The notes beneath the pieces are model-generated. The model saw nothing but the letters and a program-made list of their open reading frames with translations, was not told the DNA's origin and ran no database searches. A stretch of 64,000 nt of DNA from Paraspadella gotoi (lineage: Eukaryota > Chaetognatha): NCBI GenBank assembly GCA_051294375.1, contig CM119265.1, positions 16,238,896-16,302,895 of the forward strand, in the 5' to 3' direction. This document shows, piece after piece, positions 1 through 11,810 of the stretch. Numbering within the stretch: position 1 is the first letter of the stretch; every line of letters starts with the position of its first letter. Made by a program: the position numbers and the translations under genes.

Positions 1-1217
1 GAATTTCCAACGTCAACAATAAAAAAATCGATTCCAAAGAGAGAAAAAAAAATGAGAAGATGGAAAGAGGGAGTCATCGGAAATTTCAAAGAGAAGAGAT
101 CACCTCCGACTGTTACTTTGCTGTCGTCTTGCCGTCGATTCCAATTCACTTTGTCGTCACTGAGACATCGCGTTGTCGCAGCTTCGTCACTTTGCTGTCG
201 CTGTGCCGTCTAATTGTCATCACTTAGCCATCCTTGTACCATCGACGACGACGTTGCTTTGCCGTCAATTTTCATTCAATTTGCCATCATTTTGTAGTCG
301 CGGTGCCGTCGATTTTCAGTCGATCAGTCATTTCTATGCCATACCATCATTTCGCCGTCGCTTTCTCAATTCTAATTCGCTCTTTCCGACGAATATTAAG
401 CGTAGTACGCGTGACATGTGACGGATTAAACTGACGAAGGCCTTACGTAATTCGTGGCGATTTTTTTTTTTTTTTTTTAAATTCTTTATTTTTTTAAAGC
501 GACTTGATTTCATTAATTCACGACGGGAACATAGAAGCTGTCACGAAGAAAGTCTGGAAAGGGGGAAAAAAACGAAGGAGACTGAATGACTGTTGGTCGC
601 GTTGAAACTGTAGGAATTATGATAGTTGTCTTAATTTATTTATCTGAATCGATTTCACGGAGCGAAATTTACTGAGCTTATCGCGTATAAAACGAGACGT
701 CACGCTTTTATCTTTTTGACTTTATAAAAGATAAACTGACGTTTTGACAGAACTTGAGACTGTAGGAATTATGACAGTTGTGTATAATGTATTTATCTGA
801 ATCGATTACACGGATCGAAATTTACTGAGCTTATCGTGTATAAAACGAATAGACAAACATGGCAGATAAAACGAGACGTCACGCTTTCATCTTTTTAACT
901 TTATAAAAGATAAACTGATGTTTTGACAGAACTTCTTGAAGTCACCGATGTAAACTTTGGACGAGAATGAAACTAAGAATGATCGTTTTTAAGTTCAACA
1001 TCGTCGTCATCTTCGTCAACGTCGGTCGCTCGCGTGAAGGTATAACGCTGCGTAACTTGCAAGTGTTGGATAAAAAAAAGTTTCCAAGTTCATCTGTAAA
1101 ATTTGTATTTTTAAGTGAGTTTATATATGTAGTCGGGCATTGACTGAATCGGAGGAAAAAAAGCGTCAGGGGAATGATTCGTCACGTAACCGACGTTCTA
1201 CGTCACCGTCTTTCCAG
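1..1217. repeat. Gene-poor start with two local repeats
   Basis: No supported gene. At about 120-400 a degenerate short repeat of the type TTTGCCGTC/TTTGTCGTC recurs many times. At 604-755 and 756-934 the same roughly 150-bp segment occurs twice in tandem, both copies running from a TGTAGGAATTATGA motif to TTTTGACAGAACTT. The second copy carries an extra 27 bp containing a repeat of ATAAAACG. The repeat has no obvious coding capacity. Confidence 0.7.
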
Positions 1218-1686
<469 letters not shown>

Positions 1687-2355
1687 ACGTGAAATATGTG
1701 TGACTTTTATCGTCGGATAAAAATTGTGCTGCTGATGACTTAGTCTCGCGCGTCAAATGGTTACAGTTGCGCCCATTTCATAAAACGAGACGAAAGCTTT
1801 TTTTAGTTCTTTTAGTTCTTTTAGTATTATACTTATATACTTATATACTTATAATTTATAGTAGACATTGTATTTGATCTAAAACCTACATCTTCTTTTT
1901 TTTCCCTCCACATTTTTCGACGAGGCCCTTTTTTTACCAAGGTATATTTTCCCGCGCAGGTTGAGAATCGGTCACGTGACTTTAGGTTGAGGAAAGGGAT
2001 TATGATCCGAAGGTCAAGAGGTCATCCAGTAGTCTAAGGGTAAGGGTTATCGCTCGGAGAGGGAGGCCCTCTCTGAGGCTGGCTTTGGTTAGGACGAATA
2101 GACGTCCAATATTTTTAAAACTTTCAAAAAACTCGTGGAATAAAGTAATGAAGAGTAAAATAAAAATTTTAAAATGAATTTTCAAAAAGCGACCAAACAC
2201 CAAAGACTGTCATTTGCATCTCCTTTCATATGTTTTCTCTTTTATTAAATTTAAAAGTATCCATTATAAGTACAAATCTCCGTTATAAGTATTTGTATAA
2301 ATGACTTAATATGTTATAAAACAACGTTTTTTGACTTAAAGAATCCTGACATCTA

Positions 2356-2538
2356 TTGACTAGTCGGCGAATTCCTTGGGCGGAACCACGAATTGGCTCA
2401 ACTAGGATTTTCGCCTTCATTTTTTACGTCGCGACGATTTATGGTCGAGGAAGAGATGATGAAGATGAAGATGATGATGATGATGATGAGGAGGAGGTTG
2501 AGGATGAGGAGGAGAAGGAGAAGGGGAAAAACGAATAA
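2356..2538 (+). other. Short acidic open frame ending in a GAT/GAG repeat
   Basis: A 60-codon open frame whose second half is Asp/Glu-rich, encoded by a purine-rich GATGAAGAT/GAGGAG tract. It starts ATGACTTCCCG-like only if a non-ATG or spliced start is used, and no splice sites are convincing. The tract may simply be a trinucleotide-type repeat. Confidence 0.2.
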
Positions 2539-2819
2539 GAGAGACTAAACCTTAAGAGAAATTTAGGAGGGTGGTGAGCGCGGGTTGTTTAGTATGTTTA
2601 AACATAAAGAGTTAACTTAAAGGAAAAAAATAATAATTGTGAAGATAAGAGATAAGTATAGAACTTATGAAAGAAGAGTTTAATACCGTGTAGTTCTTGT
2701 CTATAAATTTTTATGATTTCCTGCTTCGAAGAAAAAGATTGAGCGAGAATAATGAAGAGAAGATGAAAAGGTCGGGTTTAGACTGGGACATTAGATAAAA
2801 CGTTGCGTCGAATGATGAA

Positions 2820-2821
<2 letters not shown>

Positions 2822-2882
<61 letters not shown>

Positions 2883-2915
2883 GAGAGAGGAGAGAGAGAG
2901 AGAGAGAGAGAGAGA
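2822..2915. repeat. GA microsatellite
   Basis: About 95 bp of (GA)n with GGAGAG interruptions. Confidence 0.95.
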
Positions 2916-3082
2916 AGAAAGTTAATAAGAAGACAGAGTTGAGTTGCCTTGGTTCTATTTGTATTATTTAACAAAAGCATTGTCTATCCTCTGTTGTTTT
3001 CGATTCATTAATGATGGTGGAAACAGGAGAAACGTCCATTTTTGACTCTTTTGAACATCAGTCGATGCTGGAAATGCTAGAC

Positions 3083-3160
3083 ACCTGACGCCCGACGCCC
3101 GCCGCCCGACGCCCGCCGTCAGACGCCCGACGCTCGTCGCCCAACGCCCGACGTTCCAAC
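3083..3160. repeat. GACGCCC minisatellite
   Basis: About ten tandem variants of a 7-bp GACGCCC/CGCCCGC unit, GC-rich against an AT-rich background. Confidence 0.8.
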
Positions 3161-3241
3161 CGTGCCGACTCGAGTCCACCAAGCTCTTGTATTTGTCTCA
3201 CTCGTTCTTGTCGTCGTCCGAGTAATGAATTTGTTTGTCTA

Positions 3242-3726
3242 GGCCGGCGGCGGCGTCGTTGAAAGCGGGGCGGCGTCGTTCAAAGCGGCGGCGTCATCCT
3301 TTGTGTGGCCGACAACAACAAAAACAACAACAACTCTTCGTCCCATTATTTTCCGCTCGACGCCATCGCCGCAAATCGTATCCGTCTCCAGGTTCGCCTA
3401 ACGACGCTTGTCATAACAGCGTCAACGACGTCAACGGCGTCCGATCCATTCCGTGCCCCTTATGCTCCCCCCCCCAACCCGCATCTCCCGGTTGCGGATT
3501 TACGTTGTATTTGAGACAAAGTTGTGGTTTGGTTACCGGTCAACCTCCGTCAAACGGAAACTCTTCTATTCTATGTATTCAATGTATTGGGGTGGTACAT
3601 TCAGACCACCTCACGTCCACAATCGTTCAGCCAATACCATTGGCTCAGATGGGGAACACACCATCCCAGGCGTTGTGTTCCTTCCACAGTCCTAACGATT
3701 TCGTTGGCAAAGCGAGAACGTCCTAG
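3242..3726 (+). CDS. Possible exon of unknown gene
   Basis: A GC-rich open stretch of about 160 codons follows a plausible acceptor (TTTGTTTGTCTAG). It encodes a basic N-terminal part, a Gln-rich patch, then a Pro/Cys-rich part with CPLC followed by SPPQ. There is no in-frame ATG, so it would be internal or terminal. A possible donor (CCAG|GTTCGC, 3391) lies inside it. No family is recognised. A minus-strand ORF at 3601-3834 overlaps, so the coding strand is unsure. Confidence 0.25.
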
Positions 3727-4066
3727 GGTAACCGCGCCAGTGACTGGATGCGTCACTGAGGGTCGGAAGCCCTCAAAGCCAACAGTGAGATGCCCCAACC
3801 CAATGGGCATCACAGGCAACCGGGCTGTTGCCATTTAATTTAATCAATTTAAGGTTTTTTCTGAAATGAATGAACAAACAATTTAAACTATTTAAACAAT
3901 TTAAATCGTGGAGATATTTATTATTTATTTTTGAGTTATTTTTTCTATTTGATTTTATAATATTATTTATTATTCTCATATTTATTTTATTTTTTATATT
4001 TTATTCCATTGTGTTATTCATTCTATGTCGTGGTAATAAAATATCATTTATTTTTTTTGCATGCAG

Positions 4067-4251
4067 GCAAGATTGGTAGAAAGAGTACAAAATTACTTTT
4101 TGTCACGTATCGTGACCCGTTTGAAAGTGGAGACGGCGAAAAATGGCGAAACTGCAAAAAGTCATTTTCATTTGAAACGCTATTTCATTTTCTCGCTCTC
4201 AAATCCGTCCGAGGATTTTTCTTTGTTAAATCCCATTCTTTGACTCTATAG
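4067..4251 (+). CDS. Possible terminal exon of unknown gene
   Basis: A good acceptor (TTTTTTTTGCATGCAG) is followed by two frames that both stay open for about 60 codons and both look protein-like. One ends at 4243, the other at 4251. The second reads GRKSTKLLFVTYRDPF near its start and is rich in Phe/Lys. The correct frame depends on an upstream exon I cannot identify. No family is recognised. Confidence 0.3.
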
Positions 4252-4358
4252 TCAATTCGAAGAAATCGTGAGAAGAAATTCAATTGAACCGACAAACGGA
4301 CCGACAAATCAGACCGACCGAGAAATATCTTGGCTCCCCCAGAATCTCGAGGGACGAA

Positions 4359-4360
<2 letters not shown>

Positions 4361-4408
<48 letters not shown>
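4361..4408. repeat. CT microsatellite
   Basis: Pure (CT)n of about 48 bp. Confidence 0.95.
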
Positions 4409-4409
<1 letters not shown>

Positions 4410-4628
4410 GAACGAGAGGAGGCGTGGGGAGATTATGGGATCTGTCGGCAATGGGGAAAGCAGTTTGTTGAATGATTTTGTGTGGGTGGTGCCAAAGTGT
4501 GAAAGGAGTGAAGACTGAAGAGTGTAAGAGGAGTGCTTGCGTTGAGAAGGCTGTTTATGGAATCTCAGTGAAAAGCTGCATACTGTACAGTGCACAATGC
4601 ACACACATGGCACAGTGGGCGCTCGCAG

Positions 4629-4811
4629 GGGATTCTCGACAGTGAAGCGACAGTAAATAAGGGAACAGTGGAATCAGACTCAAAAACCAAGAGTCTTGAT
4701 TGTTCGTCTTCAAGACGCCACTGCCAGTCGAAAGGACAGACGCGCTCTGATAGATTAAGCGGACGGAATCGAAACGATTTCAAAACAAAACAAAAGACGT
4801 CGACCGTCTAG
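4629..4811 (+). CDS. Possible 3' exon of unknown gene
   Basis: After an acceptor-like GCTCGCAG, sixty codons run open to a TAG. They encode a hydrophilic Ser/Lys/Arg-rich tail (begins GILDSEATVNKGTVESDS). The pyrimidine tract before the AG is poor and no homology is recognised. Confidence 0.25.
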   Translation, partial: GILDSEATVNKGTVESDSKTKSLDCSSSRRHCQSKGQTRSDRLSGRNRNDFKTKQKTSTV

Positions 4812-5083
4812 GAAGAAAATTAAAGATAATGGGAAACGCGCCTCTATTCTGGCGCTTACGCCCTTGGCGCCATTTCGTCGATAGGCTGAATAACGACCGA
4901 AGAGCTTGTGAAGAAGAAAAAAAATAAAGAATAAATGAGAAAAAAACCGATTGACTTACAATACTGACTAGTAGTCAGTGACTACTGTACTTTTCCCCGT
5001 TCGTTCTTCCGTTCCGATACGCGGTTTAGAGAATCGTCTGCTAACAGAGACTATAAAAATATGAGTGGAAAAATACGAATAGG

Positions 5084-5575
5084 ATTGACTACGATCTTCA
5101 GATATCGACACAGATCGAATAGAATTGACTATGATCTTCAAATATCGACACAGATCTTCTAAGATTGAGATCGACACAGATCGAATAGGATTGACTACGA
5201 TCTTCAGATATCGACACAGATCGAATAGAATTGACTACGATCTTCAGATATCGACACAGATCTTCTAAGATTGAGATCAATACAGATCAAATAGGATTGA
5301 CTACGATCTTCAGATATTGATACAGATCGAATAGAATTGACTACGATCTTCAGATATCGACACAGATCTTCTAAGATTGAGATCGACACAGATCGAATAG
5401 GATTGACAACGATCTTCAGATATCAACACAGATCGAATAGGATTGACTACAATCTTCAGATATCGACACAGATCAAATAGAATTGACTACGATCTTCAGA
5501 TATTGACACAGTTCTACTAAGATTGAGATCAACACAGATCAAATTGGATTGACTACGATCTTCAGATATATCAGA
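5084..5575. repeat. 106-bp higher-order tandem array (40 + 66 bp)
   Basis: The motif ATTGACTACGATCTTC starts at 5084, 5124, 5190, 5230, 5296, 5336, 5402, 5442, 5482 and 5548. Spacings are 40, 66, 40, 66, 40, 66, 40, 40, 66. Two related monomers, 40 and 66 bp, therefore alternate as a 106-bp composite unit, with one extra 40-mer. Neither 40 nor 106 is a multiple of three, so the long minus-strand frames here are not a conserved repeat protein. Confidence 0.95.
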
Positions 5576-5768
5576 TATATCAACGGATTACGACGAGAGT
5601 TTATGTCCAACATATTGATACAGATCTACTAAGATTGATGTAGATTTAGGTAGATCGTTTGAGATTCACCGAGATCGTCACGATATTTCTTTATTTCTTT
5701 TAACAATTCGACAATTTTGATGATTTATCTTTGAAAGGCTCCCACTATTTTTAAGGGATTTCGCTGCG

Positions 5769-5933
5769 TCAAATCAAAGAGTTTCCTATCACATCCTCGT
5801 TCGAAAAGACTTTCGGCCGATTCGCTCTTTGGTTCCAGACCTTCACTTCCCCGTCGTATTTGACTCTTTTCAGTTCATCGAGTTTATTGAATGGAAAATC
5901 GACGACGCTGATCAACGAGGGTTTCCACGGCCG
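5769..5933 (-). CDS. Possible 3' terminal exon of unknown gene
   Basis: On the minus strand a good acceptor (TTAGATTTTTCATCAG) is followed in phase 0 by 54 codons and a TGA. The peptide (starts RPWKPSLISVVDFPF, contains KYDGEVKVWNQR) looks coding. YDGEVKVW recalls the last strands of LamG/pentraxin domains, but the similarity is too short to assign. The plus strand is also open over part of this stretch. No upstream exon was found. Confidence 0.35.
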   Translation of the reverse strand, partial: RPWKPSLISVVDFPFNKLDELKRVKYDGEVKVWNQRANRPKVFSNEDVIGNSLI

Positions 5934-6122
5934 CTGATGAAAAATCTAAGCAATGTTTTTTTTTTTGTTACCGGAAAAGTGACTTGTTAGCTGAAAACTC
6001 ATTCACACATTCAATGAATTTCTTGAAAGTTTTCTATCAATTAACTTTTTATTTTTTGTCAGCCTCCTTTGTGTCATTTTTTATGCTTCGAAGGGAGTTC
6101 ATCTTGAAGTCGATTTTATAAG

Positions 6123-6126
<4 letters not shown>

Positions 6127-6184
<58 letters not shown>

Positions 6185-6186
6185 CT
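6127..6186. repeat. CT microsatellite
   Basis: (CT)n of about 60 bp with one TTC interruption; a smaller CT run lies at 6322-6350. Confidence 0.95.
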
Positions 6187-6487
6187 TCAAGCTCTTTTCC
6201 CTCTTACTAATCTGCGTGTTTGTGTCACGATAAGAATTCTCTCCGACATTTCCGACGTAATATTTTTTTTCTCCGCAAAGCTCCAACATTTTCTTTTTCT
6301 GAGACCATCTCGAGACCTCGCACTCTCTCTCTCTCTCTCCCTCGCTCTCTATTTTGTTCGTCATTCTCTTCGTCTCCTCTTGTCTCCCCTTTTCGCAAAA
6401 ATTCCCTCCGATTTTACTTAAGTTTAAATTTTTTTTCCTTTTTTCTCTCTTTCTCTTTCTTTCTCCCTTTCCTTATCTCGTTTGCAG

Positions 6488-8088
6488 CAGCAACACCAGT
6501 TTCAAGACGATCCTCTGAGAGGCTACCATCATCTGTCTCAAGGTTAAGACGCAAAATCAAAGAAAAAAAAAACAAAACAAAAACAAAATGGCGTCTCGTC
6601 GATTAAGTCGACCGACGTCGTCGGTTTCGTCGTCGTCATCGTCGTCGTTCGATCGTGCCCCGTGTTTCGATTGTCTCGTGTTTTCGTATTTAGTCCTTTT
6701 TCTCGTTTTCATCATTTGTTTTTTTTTTCTTTTTAAATCGTCTAATAATTTATCGTTTTTTTTTCTTTTCGTACTAATGTCGCTTTTCATTCCACATCCC
6801 CCGCATCCTTTCCTTTTTTAACGAATCAGTTGTTATTCTCCTCTTCTTTCATCAGTATTCTCCCCCCCCGCCCCCACCAAAGAAGACGAATTGGTTTAAT
6901 TCTGACGGATCCTTTCTCTCGCTCCCCCTTTTCCGTCCCTTCGCAAATTAAACCCTTTTATCACCCATTAACCCATACAACACTTTTCCACCTTTCTGTC
7001 TTCTAACATTCTTTGGCCAGCACTCTTTTAACACTCTCCCTACCCACTTTTCTGTCTCTTTCATTCCTCCAATGTTTTCCCCCTTTCACCTCACAATCAT
7101 CAACTCCCCCTGGTTCTTTCTTTTTTTTTTCTCTCTCTCTCTCTTCTCATGCTACGTCTCCCCTTAAAAACTCCTCTTCTCCAACCATCCTCCCGATTCG
7201 CCCACTCCCCCCCCCCCTTCTCCCCCTCTCCCTCCCTTTTTCCACCCCGACCCTGACCCGTCTCGACTCCCCCCCCTATTCCACCTCCCGACCACCCAGG
7301 CCCCATACTTCCTACCTCCCCCGTGCCTCCATCGTGAACCATCGGCATCTGGACGCCTCCGGCTTAAGCTCCGGACTGGGGCTCGGCTCCGGGCTGGGCT
7401 TGGGCCTGGGTTCCGGCTTGGGCTCGGGCTTGAGTTCTGGCTTGAGCTCCGGCTTGGGATTGAGCTCCGGAATCAATCGAAGTTTTGGGCAGCATCTTAA
7501 AGCCACCATCGCCACTGGTCAAAGGTGAGGTTTGACCGCTCTTCAATTTGCTCTTTAGACTCGAGGGAAATTATTAGTTATAGTGCTCTGGTCACTTAAC
7601 CGTGGAGGTGAGGGTATGATTTGGTCATATGCTTCTTTCATGTATTGTATACCTATTATTTTACTATATATATTTTATACTTGAAATATAAAACTGTTTG
7701 AGCCGTTTAACAGTCAACGTGTTCTTGATATTTCCTTTCAATATTTTAGAAATTTTACAAAATTTTTTAAAACATTTCTATGCAAAATTAAACCATTTAC
7801 GGTAAAATACATACAAGTCAATATTTATTTTCCACCAACATTTTAACTCGACCCTACCGCTGTCACTTATATTTATCCTACCCAATTTTACCAAATATGC
7901 CCTTCACGATTGACAATATTTGGAGCGCACAAATTGAAAATCTTTTCTATAAGTATAACTGTTGTTGGTAGGTTTCACAATCATTTAACCGTAATTTTTT
8001 TTTTAAATTCAGGTTCGTGTTGTATTCATCTGGATATTCGTCTCCTTCGCTGTCATCTCTGGACACGGAGCGATCGACAGAAGTCTGA
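6488..8088 (+). CDS. 3' end of a gene with Leu/Gly/Ser repeats and a PDZ-ligand-like C terminus
   Basis: Three exons join with matching phase 2: 6488-6542 (acceptor CGTTTGCAG, donor AG|GTTAAG), 7300-7524 (acceptor ACCACCCAG, donor AAAG|GTGAGG) and 8013-8088 (acceptor AAATTCAG, stop TGA at 8086). The first encodes a basic TPVSRRSSERLPSSVS segment. The second encodes a 40-residue repeat of SGLSSGLGLG type, followed by INRSFGQHLKATIATGQR. The last encodes FVLYSSGYSSPSLSS and ends in STEV. A class I PDZ ligand has S/T-x-V at the C terminus, so this may be the cytoplasmic tail of a membrane or scaffold protein. The 5' part was not found. Another acceptor at 8393 would splice in the same phase and give a different end. 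The family is not recognised. Confidence 0.45.
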
Positions 8089-8781
8089 ACAACTATTATA
8101 TTAAGAATCTTTTTGAAATCTAGGTTGATTTCTTAATTTTAATTCCTTTGATTTCATTTCTGTTGTACCGCTATCAATTTTTTAAACGAAATCATTTTTC
8201 CTCCCTGACCCGACGAACCGCCCGTCATTCACATTTTTTTTTTTTCGTTTTCGGCGCTCAAGATTTTCCCGCCATAAGCTCTTGTTCCTTTGTTTTATTC
8301 ATATTGCATTTTCGAGACGCCCTCACTCGTCTTTCTTCCTCTTCCTCCTCTTTCTTCTCTTCCTCGCCCTCGTCCCGCCCTCTGTCGTTGCAGCCTGTTG
8401 GGCCAAGCCAACCTAAGCCGGAGATTCCGATGGAAGTCCGCGAGGTTTTAAAGCCGCGGACGTCGTCCCTCCCGCTTCTTTTTTCTTCTATTTTTTTTTC
8501 TCCTCCATCTTTCTTCTCCCTTCCCAATTCTCACTTTACTACATTTTTTTTTTATTTCTCATTTTCCATCTCTTTCCTCTTTTTTTCTCTCTCTCTCTCA
8601 TATCCCGTCTTCTCTATTTTTTCTTCTCTCTCAATTCCATCCTACTACGTCTCAGTCATTTCTTCTCTTCTTTTCTTTCCTCTCTTTCCCCGTCATCTTA
8701 TATCCCGGGCGAAGAAATGACGTGGCGACATCGGGTTCTTTTTTTTATTCGGCCGCCTCTGCCTCTAATGAGGTTCGACTG

Positions 8782-8884
8782 AGAAGAACTCGGTCCAGTC
8801 CGCGGTCTCTTTCGCCCTTCTCATCTAAAACTAAGAAGAACTCGGTCCAGTCCGCGGTCTCTTTCGCCCTTCTCATCTAAAACT
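8782..8884. repeat. Two-copy 52-bp tandem duplication
   Basis: The segment from AGAAGAACTCGG to ATCTAAAACT occurs at 8782 and again at 8834, identical across 51 bases. It is therefore very recent. Confidence 0.95.
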
Positions 8885-9112
8885 CCCTCGCAGCTTTTTC
8901 TTTGCTTTTCTCTGCTCTCCTTTAACGTCTCTCCCTAATAAGTCTTTCACAATCACTCTTATTGCTTTTTTTTTTTTAAAGCACTTCCCACTTTTGTTTA
9001 ATTTTGTTTTCCTTCGATAGTTTCAGTTCCGATTTATAAACTTTATGGGTTCTTATTTTAATGCACGAACCAAAAAAAAAAAAAAACCAAACAAAAAAAC
9101 ACTGGATGCTGC

Positions 9113-9355
9113 TTACACCATCTTCAGTGCGTCCTGATTTAGTCCACAATACAGTCCACTTTTGAGCGACCTCATTCCGCCACCCACTCCACTTTTCACA
9201 ATTTCTCCCACCCCCTGCTTTCCACGAGTTTCCATCTCAAAGTCAAACCCCAATTTTTTGTTTTTTATTTTTCTAATTTCGTTTCCGTCAATTTTTTGCT
9301 CTTTTGTCTCGCAAGAGAAACCGACGAATTTCTCGATCGACGCGGCGACGGTCAT
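9113..9355 (-). CDS. Hypothetical small ORF
   Basis: An 80-codon ATG-to-TAA frame on the minus strand, starting MTVAASIEKFVGFSCETKEQ. Its first third uses GC-ending codons like true exons nearby. The rest is Lys/Gly-rich and AT-biased, so only the 5' part may be an exon. No family or splice signal is firm. Confidence 0.2.
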   Translation of the reverse strand: MTVAASIEKFVGFSCETKEQKIDGNEIRKIKNKKLGFDFEMETRGKQGVGEIVKSGVGGGMRSLKSGLYCGLNQDALKMV

Positions 9356-9619
9356 TTTATTATCTCTATTCCTCTCTTATCTTTTTCAAAATGAAACTTC
9401 GATCAAAATTCTGGTTTGTCGGAATTTCTTAGTTCGCTCATTTCGTTATAAGACCGTCCGCTCGGCGGCGCTCGGGAATTCGTCAAAAGGGCAAATATCA
9501 AAAAAAAAAAAAAAAAACCTTCTCTCCGCGCAAAGAATTGTCGGAAATGAAAAGCGAATTGCTCTCGCCATTAGTTTTTGTTTAATTTTTATATTGTTGT
9601 TGTTGTTGTTGATTTTTTA

Positions 9620-10481
9620 GTCGCTCGTGGGAAACCACAAATCGCCCTTCTTATCGGAGCCCGAAATTCTGGGAACCTAAAATGAGGTGTCGCCCGTTTA
9701 TCGCACTGAAAGCTTAAGTACTATCTGACTGTTAAAAGAGGGGGATCATTAAGTGGTTCGAATTCGAATATAAAAAAAAACCAGAAGAAACAATAGCAGG
9801 TCCCCGTTCAGGCGCTTCTGGCATTGAGTTTCGTCATCAATGCAATTAAGTTACATATTTTGTTCGTTATATAAAACTGGCCGTTGCCATCACGTAATAT
9901 ATAGCGCGATACGGTATTTCAACTGCATTATCGTAATATTTTTACCAAGTTACACTTACCGTTATAAGCGAAATCTGTAAATTGTAATGCTTTTAATATT
10001 TATAATAATTTTTTTTTTGTAAATTAATTAAAAAATACGATTAGTATATCTGAACTCTTGTTCCTTCTTGTTTTATTCGCTGCCGTTTGGGGGGAAGAAA
10101 AGGCGCGAAGTGAGATTTAAATGGGTGAAAGAATGAGTGGTTGGTATTATTAGTAAAAGAAGTCTATTCCAGTGTTAAAAAAAAATTTAAGTAGTGAAAA
10201 ATAGTAAAGTACATAAGGCGTAAGGACTAGCAGGAGGAGGATGATGAAAAGGGGCTCAGAAATGGGCGAGGCTGTTACGGTGAGGTGATTCCCGAGACGA
10301 CAAAATTCAGGGGATTAATTTTCCGTCGAAAAAATGAAAAAAAAAAACTTTTTTCGTTCTCCTTTACGTGGAAATTAGAGAGAAAAAAAATGTAATTTGA
10401 AATTCCTCTCGTGCTTCCGAGCGAAAAACTGAACCAGTAGGTTATCATCTTCTTGGGGCTCATAAGGTATTCATTAATTCC

Positions 10482-10485
<4 letters not shown>
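9620..10485. other. Intergenic or intronic, nothing recognised
   Basis: AT-rich sequence with short A and T runs. No supported ORF, RNA gene or repeat family was seen. Confidence 0.5.
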
Positions 10486-10517
<32 letters not shown>

Positions 10518-10539
10518 TCTCTCTCATCTCTCTTCTCTC

Positions 10540-10605
<66 letters not shown>
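10486..10605. repeat. CT microsatellite
   Basis: About 120 bp of (CT)n with CAT and TTC interruptions. Confidence 0.95.
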
Positions 10606-10606
<1 letters not shown>

Positions 10607-11772
10607 AGAGACGTCATGGGAGGAGTCCAAGAAAGAAGGCCTTCGATAGTAACGAGGCGAGGAAAATCCCTCGGTAATCCCGCCCCTCCTTTATATTTTT
10701 TTTTTGGGGGTGGGGCTAAAGACCCGCCCTCTGGCCATGAATAAAAACTTACTTTTTCACACCATTCACCCTCATCGTGAAAGAAATAAGGCACTCGGGA
10801 GTGGTTTCATCTCAAGTTAAGGTGGAAGCCTTTTAAATACTTTCAGCGTTCGCCCCTTTACTTCCCCAAAGCAGTTGCTGTAACCAAGGAGGTTTGTAAA
10901 TAAATAATGACGCCAGCTCACCCGCAGTGTTTATTATAGAGAAATAACCAAACAAAAACATTGTTTGTTGCTTTTTTACGATTTTGATGATGTTGCTCCG
11001 AACTTATGTATAATTATGTACGCCAGGCGTTAAGCATGATTTACTTAAAAATTGCTAATAACAAAATAAAAACAACCGTTAAAATTATACGAAATAAAGG
11101 CCGAGATTAAAAAAATATCTAATAAAAAAAAAAACCCGAACGTTTTCATTTAATCCACTTCACTGATAATCAATCGGACACCAAAAAAATACAGAGAGAA
11201 TTTATTCAATGTGTTTTGCCTCCAAACATCGCGCACACAAGTAGCTTTTTGTCAGTTCCTATTTTAATTCTGTCATTTGTCAATGTAATGAAAAAAAGTG
11301 AGGTTAATGATAAAAAAAAAAAAAGTATCCAAAGTTTAGTCTTGTGTCCCAAAAGCGAAATAACGTCGCGTCCAATTTAATTTTATCATTAACATCGATT
11401 TCTTTATCTTTTTTTTTTGTTTGCGTCACCTTTTCTTTTACCCGCGAGAGAAGACGTGAATTGTTTTCTTGGATATGTTTTTTCAGTGTTATTATTGCTA
11501 ACTAATTTGTAGTTGGTGTATTTACAAACTCACAAAAACAACTACTAAGTCACGAGAGAATAAATATAACATTTTGCACCCTTCTCCCGTAATTAACAGA
11601 GATATTATTAAATTAGCTAACTAACGGATAAAAAAAAAACTATTATAAAATTACAAAAAGAAGGAAGATATAAATTGGTTCCTCGTTTTGTTTAAATTTT
11701 CGCCTGTGTTATTTATGAATTTTAAGGCCGCGATAGACTGCGACGAAGATAACGATGCGAACTGAAAGACGC

Positions 11773-11773
<1 letters not shown>

Positions 11774-11809
<36 letters not shown>

Positions 11810-11810
11810 C
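11774..11810. repeat. GAC trinucleotide repeat
   Basis: About twelve GAC units. Read on the minus strand in one frame it gives a run of 14 valines within a 64-codon open frame (11651-11845); in another it gives an arginine run. Neither has splice or homology support. The surrounding 10.8-12.6 kb is AT-rich with no recognised gene. Confidence 0.85.

Noticed and set aside
4968-5389. Minus-strand ORFs with repeated SISEDRSQSYS-like peptides
   Set aside because: The 40/66-bp repeat units are not multiples of three, so the frame changes from unit to unit; chance opening in a satellite.
5084-5575. CRISPR-like array
   Set aside because: Units are contiguous and alternate 40/66 bp without unique spacers; the genome is eukaryotic. 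The 23-bp and 70-bp arrays fail for the same reason.
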